Shown: one piece after another, positions 40,622 to 50,077 of the stretch | How the letters are laid out: every line of letters begins with the position of its first letter | Numbering within the stretch: the stretch's first letter is position 1 | The notes under the pieces: model-generated | What the model was told of the DNA's origin: nothing | Databases searched by the model: none | What the model saw: the letters and a program-made list of their open reading frames with translations, nothing else | Assembly (NCBI GenBank): GCA_021822495.1 | Contig: JAKAQO010000007.1 | Span: 1 to 64,000, forward strand | Length of the DNA: 64,000 nt | Direction: 5' to 3' | Origin: a bacterium | GTDB lineage: Bacteria; Elusimicrobiota; Elusimicrobia; UBA1565; UBA9628 | Made by a program: the position numbers and the translations under genes

Positions 40622-43345
40622 ATGATTCAGAGTTTAATCTATTCTATTATTGGAACGCCGAGCGAGCGGACGCTTAAAAAATATCGTCCGTTGCTCGATG
40701 CGGTGAACGCTCTTGAAAAAGAGGTAACGGCGCTTTCAGATGAAGCATTCCCCCAAAAAACGCTCGAACTCAAAGAGAAAGTCAGGCTTGCGGTCGAAGA
40801 AAAGATGCCGCGAGAATTGCCGGAAGATGAGGAATCAAAAGATAAGATCGTCAAGGCCGTTTGGCAGGAAGTTTTAGACGGGTTTTTGCCCGAGGCTTTC
40901 GCGCTCACCCGAGAAGCTTCTCGCCGATCAATCGGTCTTCGCCACTTTGATGTTCAAATTTTGGGCGGTATCGTTTTGCATCATGGGGCTATCGCCGAAA
41001 TGAGAACCGGCGAAGGAAAAACCTTGGTTGCGACGGCTCCGGCCTATCTCAATTGCTTGCTGGGACGTGGAACTCATATCGTGACGGTCAACGACTATCT
41101 GGCCAAGCGCGATTGTGAATGGATGGGACAGGTTTTTCGCTTTTTAGGACTCACGGTTGGGTATGTCCAGCATGATATGCCCAATGAAGAGCGCCGGGCG
41201 GCCTATGCCTCGGACGTGACCTACGTCACCAATAACGAGGTGGGTTTTGATTACTTGCGCGATAATATGGTCGTCAGAAAAGATGAGCGCGTTCTTCGCC
41301 CCCTTCATTATGCGATTATCGACGAAGTTGACTCAATTCTTATTGACGAGGCGCGAACGCCTTTGATTATTTCTGGGGCCGCTGAGAAATCAACGGATCG
41401 CTACGCCATCATCAACCGCATCATTCCCGCCCTTAAGATCCGAAAAATTACCGAGGAGGAAGAGATCCAGTCCAAATACACCGGGGAGGATTTAAGCAAG
41501 GGCTACGACGCGATTGTGGATGAGAAAAATCATACCGCGGTTTTGACTGAAGACGGCATACAAAAATCCGAAAAGCTCCTTGGAATTGAAAATCTCTACG
41601 ATGATTTGGAGGGCGAGTGGGTTCATCACATCACTCAAGCCTTGCGCGCGCATCATCTTTATTCGCGGGACGTCGATTATGTCGTCAAAGACGGCGAAGT
41701 CATCATCGTGGATGAATTTACCGGACGCTTGATGCCGGGACGCCGCTGGTCGGACGGGCTTCACCAGGCGGTCGAGACCAAGGAACATCTGCCGCCGAAA
41801 GAAGAAAATCAAACCTTGGCGACGATTACTTTTCAGAATTTTTTTAAGATTTATAAAAAAATGGCCGGCATGACCGGAACGGCGATGACCGAAGAAGACG
41901 AGTTTTTGGAGATTTACGGCGTTTCAGTTTACGAGATACCGACTCACCAGCAAATGATTCGGCAGGATTTTCCGGATTTAATTTACCGGACTGAAAGGGA
42001 AAAATATCGCGCAATTGCTGATGAAATAAAAGAACTGTGGAAAATAGGCCGTCCGGTTTTGGTCGGCACGCGTTCGATTGAAAAATCAGAAAAAATTTCG
42101 GCGATGCTGAGAAACGAGGGCATTCCGCATCAGGTTTTAAACGCCAAATATCACGAGCAGGAAGCCCATATTATCGCTCAAGCCGGCAGAAAAGGCGCGG
42201 TGACGATTGCGACCAACATGGCGGGCCGCGGAACGGATATTCTCTTGGGTGGAAACCCCCAGGATAAAGAAGAGTATGAGTTGGTTAAAGAGCTCGGCGG
42301 CCTCCACGTTTTAGGAACCGAGAGGCACGAAGCCCGAAGAATTGATAATCAGCTTCGCGGACGTTGCGGAAGACAAGGAGACCCCGGTTCTTCCCGTTTT
42401 TATTTGGCTTTGGATGATGAGCTGATGCGGCTCTTTGGTTCGGATCGCCTTTCCATGATCATGGAAAAGTTGGGCATGAAGGAAGGGGAAGTCATTGAAT
42501 CGCGTCTTGTGTCCCGTCAAATTGAAAGTGCGCAGAGACGCGTTGAAACGCATCACTTTGACGTTCGCAAACAGCTTTTAGATTACGACAACGTCATGAA
42601 TAAGCAGCGGGAAGTGATCTACCGGCTGCGCAACGACGTTTTGGACAATGAAACAATTACCCCTCAAATCCATTTGATGATGGAAGAAGATTTGCGGGAT
42701 AAGATTGAAGAGATTGCCCCTGGAGATTCCCATGCCGAAACCTGGGATATTCCGACCTTTAAAGCCTATCTTGAGCGGGTGTTTGGAGTCAATTGGAGCG
42801 TGAGTCAAGATGAAATTCTCAAATATGACAAAGCCGCTCTTTTAGAGGAGACGCTTAAGGCTGTCAAGGCTCTTTATTTGGAACGGGAAAAAGAATTTGC
42901 CGGTTTTGATTTTAGAGAAATTGAGCGCATGATTTTACTTCAGATGATTGACCGCTCCTGGAAAGGGCATCTCTACGATCTCGATCACCTCAAAAAATCT
43001 ATCGGCCTTCGCGCTTACGGACAGAAAGATCCGAAAATCGAATACCAACGGGAATCCTTCGTTCTTTTTGAAGCGATGCTGGCTAAAATTCGCGAACAAG
43101 TCATCGAATACCTCTTTAAAGTTGAGGCTCCTAAAATTCCCCCCCCGCGCCCCGAAGATAAAATGACCTTCAACCACCAGGAGGGAGTTTCCTCTAAGGA
43201 GGCGAAAAACGGGCGCGTATCGTCCAGAAACGCCCTTGAACAAGAATCTGTCGATGCTTCTTTGCCTGAAGTCGCGAAAATAGGCCGTAATGATCCCTGT
43301 TATTGCGGCTCCGGGAAAAAGTATAAAAAGTGCCACGGCGCTTAA
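40622..43345 (+). CDS. secA: Preprotein translocase ATPase SecA
   Basis: 907 residues. Walker A M-R-T-G-E-G-K-T (about residue 123), D-E-V-D-S-I-L-I-D-E-A-R-T-P-L, N-M-A-G-R-G-T-D-I and G-R-C-G-R-Q-G-D-P-G define the motor. The C-terminus C-Y-C-G-S-G-K-K-Y-K-K-C-H is the zinc-binding tail that contacts SecB or the ribosome. It drives export through SecYEG. The 3' end overlaps lnt by 16 bases. Confidence 0.97.
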   Translation: MIQSLIYSIIGTPSERTLKKYRPLLDAVNALEKEVTALSDEAFPQKTLELKEKVRLAVEEKMPRELPEDEESKDKIVKAVWQEVLDGFLPEAFALTREASRRSIGLRHFDVQILGGIVLHHGAIAEMRTGEGKTLVATAPAYLNCLLGRGTHIVTVNDYLAKRDCEWMGQVFRFLGLTVGYVQHDMPNEERRAAYASDVTYVTNNEVGFDYLRDNMVVRKDERVLRPLHYAIIDEVDSILIDEARTPLIISGAAEKSTDRYAIINRIIPALKIRKITEEEEIQSKYTGEDLSKGYDAIVDEKNHTAVLTEDGIQKSEKLLGIENLYDDLEGEWVHHITQALRAHHLYSRDVDYVVKDGEVIIVDEFTGRLMPGRRWSDGLHQAVETKEHLPPKEENQTLATITFQNFFKIYKKMAGMTGTAMTEEDEFLEIYGVSVYEIPTHQQMIRQDFPDLIYRTEREKYRAIADEIKELWKIGRPVLVGTRSIEKSEKISAMLRNEGIPHQVLNAKYHEQEAHIIAQAGRKGAVTIATNMAGRGTDILLGGNPQDKEEYELVKELGGLHVLGTERHEARRIDNQLRGRCGRQGDPGSSRFYLALDDELMRLFGSDRLSMIMEKLGMKEGEVIESRLVSRQIESAQRRVETHHFDVRKQLLDYDNVMNKQREVIYRLRNDVLDNETITPQIHLMMEEDLRDKIEEIAPGDSHAETWDIPTFKAYLERVFGVNWSVSQDEILKYDKAALLEETLKAVKALYLEREKEFAGFDFREIERMILLQMIDRSWKGHLYDLDHLKKSIGLRAYGQKDPKIEYQRESFVLFEAMLAKIREQVIEYLFKVEAPKIPPPRPEDKMTFNHQEGVSSKEAKNGRVSSRNALEQESVDASLPEVAKIGRNDPCYCGSGKKYKKCHGA

Positions 43346-44853
43346 AAGAATTTCTTCTCGCTCTCTCCAGCGGGGTTTTAACCGCGCTTTGCCTGCCTCG
43401 TCCGGGACTGTGTTTTCTGGGCTGGGTTTCTCTCATTCCACTTTGCTCGGTCTGCCGCCCGGGCTCTTCGGTTAAGAAATCTTTTGGGCTTGGCTGGATA
43501 GCGGGCTTTTCCTTTCACGCCGTTTCCCTTTTTTGGATTTACCAGACCTGCCGTTTTGCCGGAATCAATGTTTTTCTCGCGCTTTTGTCATGGGTTTTGC
43601 TCGCGGCATTTTTAGGAATCCATTGGGGTTTTGTTTCCGCCTTGACCTCCTGGGCCGCTTTGAGACCTCTGGACGCTTTCATTCCCTGGATTTGGGGAAT
43701 CGTCTGGTCGGCTCTGGAATTTTTGTGGCTTAAAACACCGCGGCTTTGTATGGATATTTTAAGCTACACGCAATATAGATACCTGCCTCTCGTTCAAATT
43801 GATTCCGTCCTAGGGCCTTTGGGGCTGGGGTTTTTCGTTCTTTTTTTTAACGCCGCTTTCGCTTATTTTTTATATTGTGAAAAATCAAAGCGGCGTTGGG
43901 CTTTGACCTGGGTCGCGATGAGTCTCATCTTTGTTTTGGGGATTTGGGGATATGGAAGCTTAAGCCTTTCCAAAACGCCTCATCAAACTCCTGATATTCC
44001 GGTCGCGATTTTGCAGCCCAATATCGACCAGTATCAAAAATGGAGTCCCAATTCCGTCTCCGAAATTACCTCTAATTTAGAAAATCTTTTGTCAGGGCCT
44101 TGGAAAAAAAATCCCCGGTTAATTCTGTGGCCGGAAGCGGCTTTACCGAGACTTTTAGGTCAAGAAAAGACAATCGCGGAGGCTTCTCCCGCGAGCCTTA
44201 GGTGGAAAAGCTATCAGGTCATTGGCGCGGTTGTTCAAAATTCCACTCATCTCTACAACGCCGCTTATTATCTTAATCCCCTGGGCGAAACCCAGGGTTT
44301 TTACGCCAAGAGAGAACTAGTTCCTTTCGGCGAATATGTTCCCTGGGATTTTCTGCGGAAATTTATCGGATACCTTGATGAATTGGGAAACATGACTCCC
44401 GGGCCTTCTTCTCCGCATTTACTTCAAACTAATTTTGGAAAAATTGGATGCACCATTTGTTATGAAGCGGTGTTTCCGTTTTTATCTCGGAGTGAAGCCG
44501 TAAAAGGGGCGCGCGCCCTCGTCAATATCACTAACGACGGATGGTATAAAGAAACCTGGGGCCCCTATCAACATTTTTATATCAATCGTTTTCGCGCTGT
44601 TGAAAACCGCCTTTATGTTCTTCGGGCGGCCAATACCGGCATTTCCGCCGAAATAGACCCCTGGGGCCGTATCCTTGGTCGTTTGCCTTTAAATTTTCGC
44701 GGGCGGCTTGAGGTTTCGCTTCCCTTGTCTGATCCTTTTCCGCAACGTTCTCTTTATACCCGTTTTGGGGATTGGTTTGGAGTTCTTTGCCTGGGGCTTG
44801 GACTTTTGTTGATTCTTTTCCGGCTTAAAAGCGCTATCTTCTCCCTTGAATAA
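43330..44853 (+). CDS. lnt: Apolipoprotein N-acyltransferase
   Basis: 507 residues from a GTG inside the secA end. About eight membrane segments flank a nitrilase domain with the Glu-Lys-Cys triad in W-P-E-A-A, A-K-R-E-L-V-P-F-G-E-Y and C-Y-E-A-V-F-P. It adds the third acyl chain to lipoproteins in the inner membrane, which implies an outer membrane that receives triacylated lipoproteins. Confidence 0.92.
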   Translation: MPRRLKEFLLALSSGVLTALCLPRPGLCFLGWVSLIPLCSVCRPGSSVKKSFGLGWIAGFSFHAVSLFWIYQTCRFAGINVFLALLSWVLLAAFLGIHWGFVSALTSWAALRPLDAFIPWIWGIVWSALEFLWLKTPRLCMDILSYTQYRYLPLVQIDSVLGPLGLGFFVLFFNAAFAYFLYCEKSKRRWALTWVAMSLIFVLGIWGYGSLSLSKTPHQTPDIPVAILQPNIDQYQKWSPNSVSEITSNLENLLSGPWKKNPRLILWPEAALPRLLGQEKTIAEASPASLRWKSYQVIGAVVQNSTHLYNAAYYLNPLGETQGFYAKRELVPFGEYVPWDFLRKFIGYLDELGNMTPGPSSPHLLQTNFGKIGCTICYEAVFPFLSRSEAVKGARALVNITNDGWYKETWGPYQHFYINRFRAVENRLYVLRAANTGISAEIDPWGRILGRLPLNFRGRLEVSLPLSDPFPQRSLYTRFGDWFGVLCLGLGLLLILFRLKSAIFSLE

Positions 44854-44854
44854 T

Positions 44855-45724
44855 ATGCGTTTTATTTATTCTCCGCGTTACGTGGTGGACTTGGGCGGAC
44901 ATGTGTTTCCCACGAAAAAATTTGCTGAGACTGCGGAGAAACTCAATAAAATTCTGCCCTTTATGGAACCGGAAATGCCTCCACGCGAAGATTTGCTTTT
45001 GGCCCATACGGCAGATTGGGTGGATAAAGTGATGTCTATCCGGATGAGCCTTCAAGATGAGACGCTGATGGAACTTCCCCTTACGCCGGAAGTTTCCGTA
45101 GCGCATCAATTGGCGGTTTCAGGCACGATTTTAGCTTGCCGCGACGCCTTGGCCTTTGGAACAGGGCTTCATATTGGAGGCGGCTCTCACCACGCATTTT
45201 CCAATCACGGGGAAGGTTTTTGCGTTTTAAATGATATTGCTTGCGGAATTTTAAAAATGATGAACGAATCCAAAATCCGACGGGCGGCGGTGATTGATTT
45301 AGATGTCCATCAGGGAAACGGAACGGCGCAAATTTTCTCTAAAACCCCGGAGGTCTTTACTTTTTCCATCCACCAAGAAGACATTTACCCGGAGATTAAA
45401 GAGAAAAGTTTCTTGGATATTGCCGTTCCTCGCGGGACGGGAGACAAGGAATATCTCGATTTGTTGGAAAAAAACTTGCCGCTTGTTTTTAAACACCAAC
45501 CGGAAATGATCGTCTATCAGGCGGGCGTTGATTGCTATCAAAAAGATATTTTGGGTTCCCTCAATCTTTCTCAAGAAGGCCTTTTAAAGCGGGACTCAAT
45601 GGTGCGCGATTTTTGCCGGAAATCTAAGATTCCCGTGGCCGTGACCTTGGGCGGCGGATATTCCAGGGAAATTCAAGAGACGGTTTTTCTTCATGTCCAG
45701 ACCCTTTTATGTTTTGTAAAATGA
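44855..45724 (+). CDS. Histone deacetylase-like amidohydrolase, class IV-like
   Basis: About 289 residues. The paired His in G-G-S-H-H-A-F, the zinc ligands of V-I-D-L-D-V-H-Q-G-N-G and the later Asp in Y-Q-A-G-V-D, and the Tyr of L-G-G-G-Y-S are all present, so the zinc deacetylase site is complete. Bacterial relatives act on acetyl-lysine, acetylpolyamines or unknown amides. Start ATG 44855; the lnt stop overlaps an in-frame TTG at 44846. Transcribed with lnt and probably prfB. Confidence 0.82.
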   Translation: MRFIYSPRYVVDLGGHVFPTKKFAETAEKLNKILPFMEPEMPPREDLLLAHTADWVDKVMSIRMSLQDETLMELPLTPEVSVAHQLAVSGTILACRDALAFGTGLHIGGGSHHAFSNHGEGFCVLNDIACGILKMMNESKIRRAAVIDLDVHQGNGTAQIFSKTPEVFTFSIHQEDIYPEIKEKSFLDIAVPRGTGDKEYLDLLEKNLPLVFKHQPEMIVYQAGVDCYQKDILGSLNLSQEGLLKRDSMVRDFCRKSKIPVAVTLGGGYSREIQETVFLHVQTLLCFVK

Positions 45725-45745
45725 TCCTACTCACGAAATAACACG

Positions 45746-46879
45746 ATGTTTCAAGAAACGAAAGGACAAGTGGAGAAGCTTAAAGTATGGCTTTTCAATC
45801 TTGAAAAATTAGTCGAACCGCAGAAATTAAAATCCGAAATTTCCCAGCGGGAAGCGGAGGCCTCCCAACCCGCCTTTTGGTCAAACTCTACGCTTGCTAA
45901 GAAAAAATCCAAAGAGCTTAATGAGCTCAAGAAAAAACTCGAGGAATTTTTGTCTCTTAAGCGCGGAATAGAAGACCTTGAGGCCCACTTGGATTTAGCT
46001 CATGAAGCGGATGACTCCTCCGAACTTAAAGAAATTAAAGATAACTTAAAAAAGTTAGAGGGGCGATTTCATCTTCTGGACGCGACTCTCAAACTCTCCG
46101 AAGAACACGATTCTTCTGATGCGATTATCAGTTTTCACGCCGGCGCTGGCGGAACTGAAGCCTGTGATTGGAATGAAATGCTCATCCGGATGTACACCCG
46201 CTGGGCGCAAAACCGCGGCTTTACCATGCAGGTTACGGATTCGCTTAAAGGTGAAGGCGCGGGAATGAAAAGTCTCACTGCTTTTATTCGCGGAACAAAT
46301 GCCTACGGGCTTTTAAAAGGAGAGATTGGGGTTCATCGTCTCGTGCGCATTTCCCCTTTTGACGCCAATAAGCGCCGCCATACTTCTTTTGCTTCAGTGG
46401 ATGTCTTAGCCGACATTGAAGACGATATTGAAATTGAGGTTTCCGATTCCGATGTGAGGCTTGAAACTTTTCGTGCCGGCGGTCATGGCGGTCAAAATGT
46501 GAATAAAGTTGAAACGGCGGTTAGGCTCATTCATCTCGCTACCGGTATTGTCGTCGGTTGTCAGACGGAACGAAGTCAAATGCAAAACCGGCTCAATGCG
46601 ATGAGAATGCTCAAAGCCAAGCTTTACGAAATCGAGCTTGACAAAAAACGCTCCAGCGCTGAAAAACGCTATGACGAAATGGGGTCTATCGCCTGGGGGC
46701 ATCAAATTCGCAGTTATGTATTCATGCCGTATCAGTTGGTCAAGGACTTAAGAACGGGGTATCAGACTTCTCAAATTCAAGCGGTCATGGACGGGGATAT
46801 TGATTCATTTATCGAGGCCTATCTTTCCTGGCTGGCGGCCGGACGCCCGCCAAGAAAGGCGGAAATGGAAGAGCCCTAA
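45746..46879 (+). CDS. prfB: Peptide chain release factor 2
   Basis: 377 residues. [10 protein letters not shown] (GGQ) hydrolysis motif and I-S-P-F-D-A (SPF, reads UGA/UAA) identify RF2. The frame is continuous: the programmed +1 frameshift used by many bacteria near codon 25 is absent. It meets ccsA tail to tail with a four-base overlap. Confidence 0.95.
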   Translation: MFQETKGQVEKLKVWLFNLEKLVEPQKLKSEISQREAEASQPAFWSNSTLAKKKSKELNELKKKLEEFLSLKRGIEDLEAHLDLAHEADDSSELKEIKDNLKKLEGRFHLLDATLKLSEEHDSSDAIISFHAGAGGTEACDWNEMLIRMYTRWAQNRGFTMQVTDSLKGEGAGMKSLTAFIRGTNAYGLLKGEIGVHRLVRISPFDANKRRHTSFASVDVLADIEDDIEIEVSDSDVRLETFRAGGHGGQNVNKVETAVRLIHLATGIVVGCQTERSQMQNRLNAMRMLKAKLYEIELDKKRSSAEKRYDEMGSIAWGHQIRSYVFMPYQLVKDLRTGYQTSQIQAVMDGDIDSFIEAYLSWLAAGRPPRKAEMEEP

Positions 46880-48681
46880 AGTTTGCTTTTCCAATAAGGC
46901 AAGGGAAGGCCGCCTAAAGCCGCGATGGCGAGTTGGCTGAGAATGAAAATGGAGAGCCAAAAAAACGCTTTGTCCATCCAACCGTAAGAGTGAAGTCCGA
47001 TTCCGAGCATATTGACCCCAAACCAAGAGAGACTGGTGATGATGTTTCCTAAAACCGCCATGACCATAAATCCGCGTTCCCTGACAAATCCCCCCCATCT
47101 CGCGTGAAGGATGATGGCGTTCCAGAGAACGATTAAGAGAGCCCCGTTTTCCTTGGGGTCCCATCCCCAGAATCTTCCCCAGGATTGATCCGCCCAAATT
47201 CCGCCTAAAACAGTTCCGACAAAACTAAAAAGAAGGCTAAAACAAATAATTCCATAAGTCATTTGGACCAAGGCCTTGGCCGCTTCTTTATCCAAAGAAG
47301 GCGTCAGGACGCCTTTGAGAATATAGAGAATTCCCAATGTTCCAGCCACAAACGTCGAGGCGTAGCCAATGGTGATGGATGAGACGTGGGTTGAGAGCCA
47401 GAAGTTTGAATTGAGCACCGCGCGCATCATTTCCATGGTGTCTCCGGTCATGGCCAAATGATGCGCGATAATGAGAGTCGTAAAACCGATGATGGAGGCG
47501 GTCATTGCGGCAAAGCCCTTGGGAAATTTTCTTTCGAGTATCCAGCAAAGTAAAACCGCGACCCAACCAATAAACACGGCTGAAGAATAAAGATTGGTGA
47601 CGGGTGGACGCCCCTGGATGACGATGCGGCAAAGGATTCCAAAGGAATGAACGCTCCAGGCGACAAGCAAAAGACGCATCGCGAATTGGGTCAAGCGTTC
47701 GGGCCAAATAACCCAAGACGTCGCCAAAGACAAGAATACGAGGAAATAAAGAACAATTCCTTTCCAGAAGGGAGAGACGGCGTTAAAGAATTCCTCATAA
47801 CGGCTCCAGCGGTATTGAGAAGGCAGATTTTTTTGTAGCCATTTATGATAGGAGTTGGCGGCGGCGTTAAACGTGGACGGATCGCTGTTTTTTCGGGCGT
47901 CTTCCATCTGATGATAAAAGAGAAGCGGTTGAGAAAGAGTTCCTTGAGTTAAGAGTTGGCTGATGGCTTTGCCGGAACTAATCCAGGAATAGGAGGTTTC
48001 CGAAGAAATGGGAATCGCCCAAAAATAGGCCGATTGGTCGATGAAATTTGAACGCGCCAAAATATCCGAGAGTTCTTTTTGAAGGCGCTTATTTTGGGCG
48101 ATGGCCCGCGGATTTTTAAGAAGAAGATTCGGCAAGGAATCGGGAAGTTCCGGAATCTCAAGGCTGAATTTCAGGCGTTGATAGACCACCATTTGTTCCT
48201 CGACTTCCAATAGAGCCGATTCAAAAGAGGAGCGGGATTTGGCCGGAATTTTTTCTATCGCATCCGCTTTTTTCTCCAATCGATCCCAAGAAGGGCCGAT
48301 TTGGTTGAACGAAAAATAACGCTGGGCGGTTTGGGGTAAATTGAGAAAGCCAAGCACGTCTAAATTATCGATGCAAAAAACTTTTTCCAAATCCGCTATT
48401 TCGGGGCGGCTGACTAAATCCAACAGCCACTGAGACGCGGGCAGTTCTTGTCCCTGGGTTGAGACTTTTTCCTTATGGCTGAGAATTAGAAGAGAACTGC
48501 GCGCGACTGTGTCCAAGGGTTTTAGGCGGCCTTCTTGTAAAACCGGGAAGCGGGAAAACGAGGTTAAATCAGTGCCGGAATGAGAATGTGGGAAAAATGG
48601 AAAGAAGGCCCAGATGAGAGATCCTAATACCAGGAGATTAAAAAAAACAGAACTTTTTAGCGGCTGAGGTTCTTTCTTCAT
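46876..48681 (-). CDS. ccsA: Cytochrome c biogenesis protein CcsA/ResC-like
   Basis: 601 residues: one N-terminal helix, a large soluble region (about 60-310), then about eight membrane segments. The heme-handling WWD motif is visible in [17 protein letters not shown]. With ResB it moves heme and ligates it to apocytochrome c (system II), implying c-type cytochromes and respiration. The extended extracytoplasmic part is longer than in plain CcsA. Its ATG overlaps the resB stop. Confidence 0.88.
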   Translation of the reverse strand: MKKEPQPLKSSVFFNLLVLGSLIWAFFPFFPHSHSGTDLTSFSRFPVLQEGRLKPLDTVARSSLLILSHKEKVSTQGQELPASQWLLDLVSRPEIADLEKVFCIDNLDVLGFLNLPQTAQRYFSFNQIGPSWDRLEKKADAIEKIPAKSRSSFESALLEVEEQMVVYQRLKFSLEIPELPDSLPNLLLKNPRAIAQNKRLQKELSDILARSNFIDQSAYFWAIPISSETSYSWISSGKAISQLLTQGTLSQPLLFYHQMEDARKNSDPSTFNAAANSYHKWLQKNLPSQYRWSRYEEFFNAVSPFWKGIVLYFLVFLSLATSWVIWPERLTQFAMRLLLVAWSVHSFGILCRIVIQGRPPVTNLYSSAVFIGWVAVLLCWILERKFPKGFAAMTASIIGFTTLIIAHHLAMTGDTMEMMRAVLNSNFWLSTHVSSITIGYASTFVAGTLGILYILKGVLTPSLDKEAAKALVQMTYGIICFSLLFSFVGTVLGGIWADQSWGRFWGWDPKENGALLIVLWNAIILHARWGGFVRERGFMVMAVLGNIITSLSWFGVNMLGIGLHSYGWMDKAFFWLSIFILSQLAIAALGGLPLPYWKSKL

Positions 48682-49838
48682 GACAAAAATTTTGCCTGTT
48701 TAAGACGCATGAGGAAATGGAAAATGAGCCCTAGGGCAACCAGGAAAGAAGAAATATAGGGAATCGTCCAGCTGGGATTTCGGACGACTTGAAGAATGGA
48801 CACCGTATTATTTTGAGCATAGGAGGCTTGGTAAAAAGTGAGACCTTGAAAGCGAAGCGGATGGTTCATCGAGATTAAAGTGTTCCGGTTTTCAGCGGGG
48901 GCGGCTGGATCGTTGATGTGGATAAGGCTTGAAAAGCGGCTGGGAATGGTGGTGTCGGGGTAAATTTTATGGGTAAATTTTTTGAGAAAAAGAGAAAATG
49001 GAAAATAATAGCGCTTGGGGCGGAGGATGATATAGAGGTTTTTTCCCTTAACCGGAATTCCTTGTGGAAGCGGAATTATCTCGGACATTTGCCAATTCCC
49101 TAAAACTTTTCCATGGTCTGAGACCTGAACCAATGTCGCTGGCATATTGGGTTGATTGTCATCATGGCTTAAAGGCATGTCGATAATTTCAAGATTCTTC
49201 CCCGGCCCTTGGATTAAGGAATAATCTGGAAACGCGGCGTCATTATTCTTGCGAATGTCAACAGCTGCGTTGAGCGCGTAGTGTTTGATCTTAAGGGTAA
49301 TTTGGTTTGGGAGAGAAATAACCTGGCCCGGTTTTAAAAGTTTTTGGGGGATGGAATAAACAGTATCTGTCTTAGGGTTGGTCGCGTCAATGAGGTCAAG
49401 TTCGGAATGCCGGGGGTCCTCGCTATAATTTTTAGAAGAGTTTTCTTTGATCGTCATCTGGCTTTCGCGCGAGAAGCTTCCGGAAAGAAATTGGCCCACG
49501 AAAAGAATAATGAGTCCAAAATGGGTGAGCCAAAGCCCTATTTTTTTATAAGACAAAGTGAAGCGTTTAAAATGGGCAAAAAGAAGATTGAGGATGAGAA
49601 CAATTCCTACGAGTTTTCCGGCCGGAAAAAGTGGAATGTGGTATCCCCCAAGGATAGGCCGCGAATAGAGAAACCAGCTATTGAAGTGAATCTTAACGGA
49701 ATCATAAACGCCCAGTTGAACTTCTCCTAAAGTGCATAAAAAGACCAGTAAGGCCAGCGCGCTTAAGGCCGCCAAGGTGAGTTCCAAGGAGGAGAAAAAT
49801 TTAAAAATTTCTTTTCCCACGAATTTAATTTTGGCCAT
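48678..49838 (-). CDS. resB: Cytochrome c biogenesis protein ResB-like
   Basis: About 386 residues from ATG 49838 (a longer frame to 49928 overlaps the preceding small gene and adds nothing family-like). S-S-L-E-L-T-L near TM1, three N-terminal helices, a large extracytoplasmic domain and a last helix follow the ResB plan, with L-R-F-Q-G-L-T-F-Y-Q-A-S-Y in the conserved end. Partner of CcsA in system II. Its start lies inside the end of the lipoprotein gene. Confidence 0.85.
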   Translation of the reverse strand: MAKIKFVGKEIFKFFSSLELTLAALSALALLVFLCTLGEVQLGVYDSVKIHFNSWFLYSRPILGGYHIPLFPAGKLVGIVLILNLLFAHFKRFTLSYKKIGLWLTHFGLIILFVGQFLSGSFSRESQMTIKENSSKNYSEDPRHSELDLIDATNPKTDTVYSIPQKLLKPGQVISLPNQITLKIKHYALNAAVDIRKNNDAAFPDYSLIQGPGKNLEIIDMPLSHDDNQPNMPATLVQVSDHGKVLGNWQMSEIIPLPQGIPVKGKNLYIILRPKRYYFPFSLFLKKFTHKIYPDTTIPSRFSSLIHINDPAAPAENRNTLISMNHPLRFQGLTFYQASYAQNNTVSILQVVRNPSWTIPYISSFLVALGLIFHFLMRLKQAKFLS

Positions 49839-50004
49839 GGAGTCTTTTTTCTTTGAGCATGGCCGCCATGCGCTCAAACTTGGCGGCTTGTATTTGGGTA
49901 TTTCCCTTGGGAATTTTATGGATGGCAACGGAAGGCGGTTTTCCTTTGCAGGCGAAAGAGGAAAAAATCAAACAAATAAATCCTAGCGGGCGGAACAGCT
50001 TCAT
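49825..50004 (-). CDS. Small lipoprotein preceding resB
   Basis: 59 residues, found by eye. It starts M-K-L-F-R-P-L-G-F-I-C-L-I-F-S and has a lipobox-like S-F-A-C at residues 16-19, giving a mature lipoprotein of 41 residues ending in a basic helix (F-E-R-M-A-A-M-L-K-E-K-R). The stop overlaps the resB start by 14 bases, so the two are coupled. GAGAG directly precedes the ATG and a TATAAT lies eight bases upstream. No family recognised; the position suggests a role in heme or cytochrome c maturation. Confidence 0.65.
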   Translation of the reverse strand: MKLFRPLGFICLIFSSFACKGKPPSVAIHKIPKGNTQIQAAKFERMAAMLKEKRLHGQN

Positions 50005-50012
50005 CTCTCTTT

Positions 50013-50018
50013 ATTATA
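50013..50018 (-). promoter_or_regulatory. -10 box of the lipoprotein-resB-ccsA operon
   Basis: A perfect TATAAT on the minus strand, eight bases before the lipoprotein ATG, preceded by a T-rich stretch but no good -35. The mRNA would start within a few bases of the start codon. Confidence 0.55.
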
Positions 50019-50077
50019 CAAAAAGAGACGAAATCTGATTATTTTTGTCCCAATTTTCTTGAAATAAAAATATTCGG

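Noticed and set aside
45746-45860. Possible programmed +1 frameshift in prfB
   Set aside because: The frame is continuous from the ATG to the stop; no CTTTGA slip site is needed.
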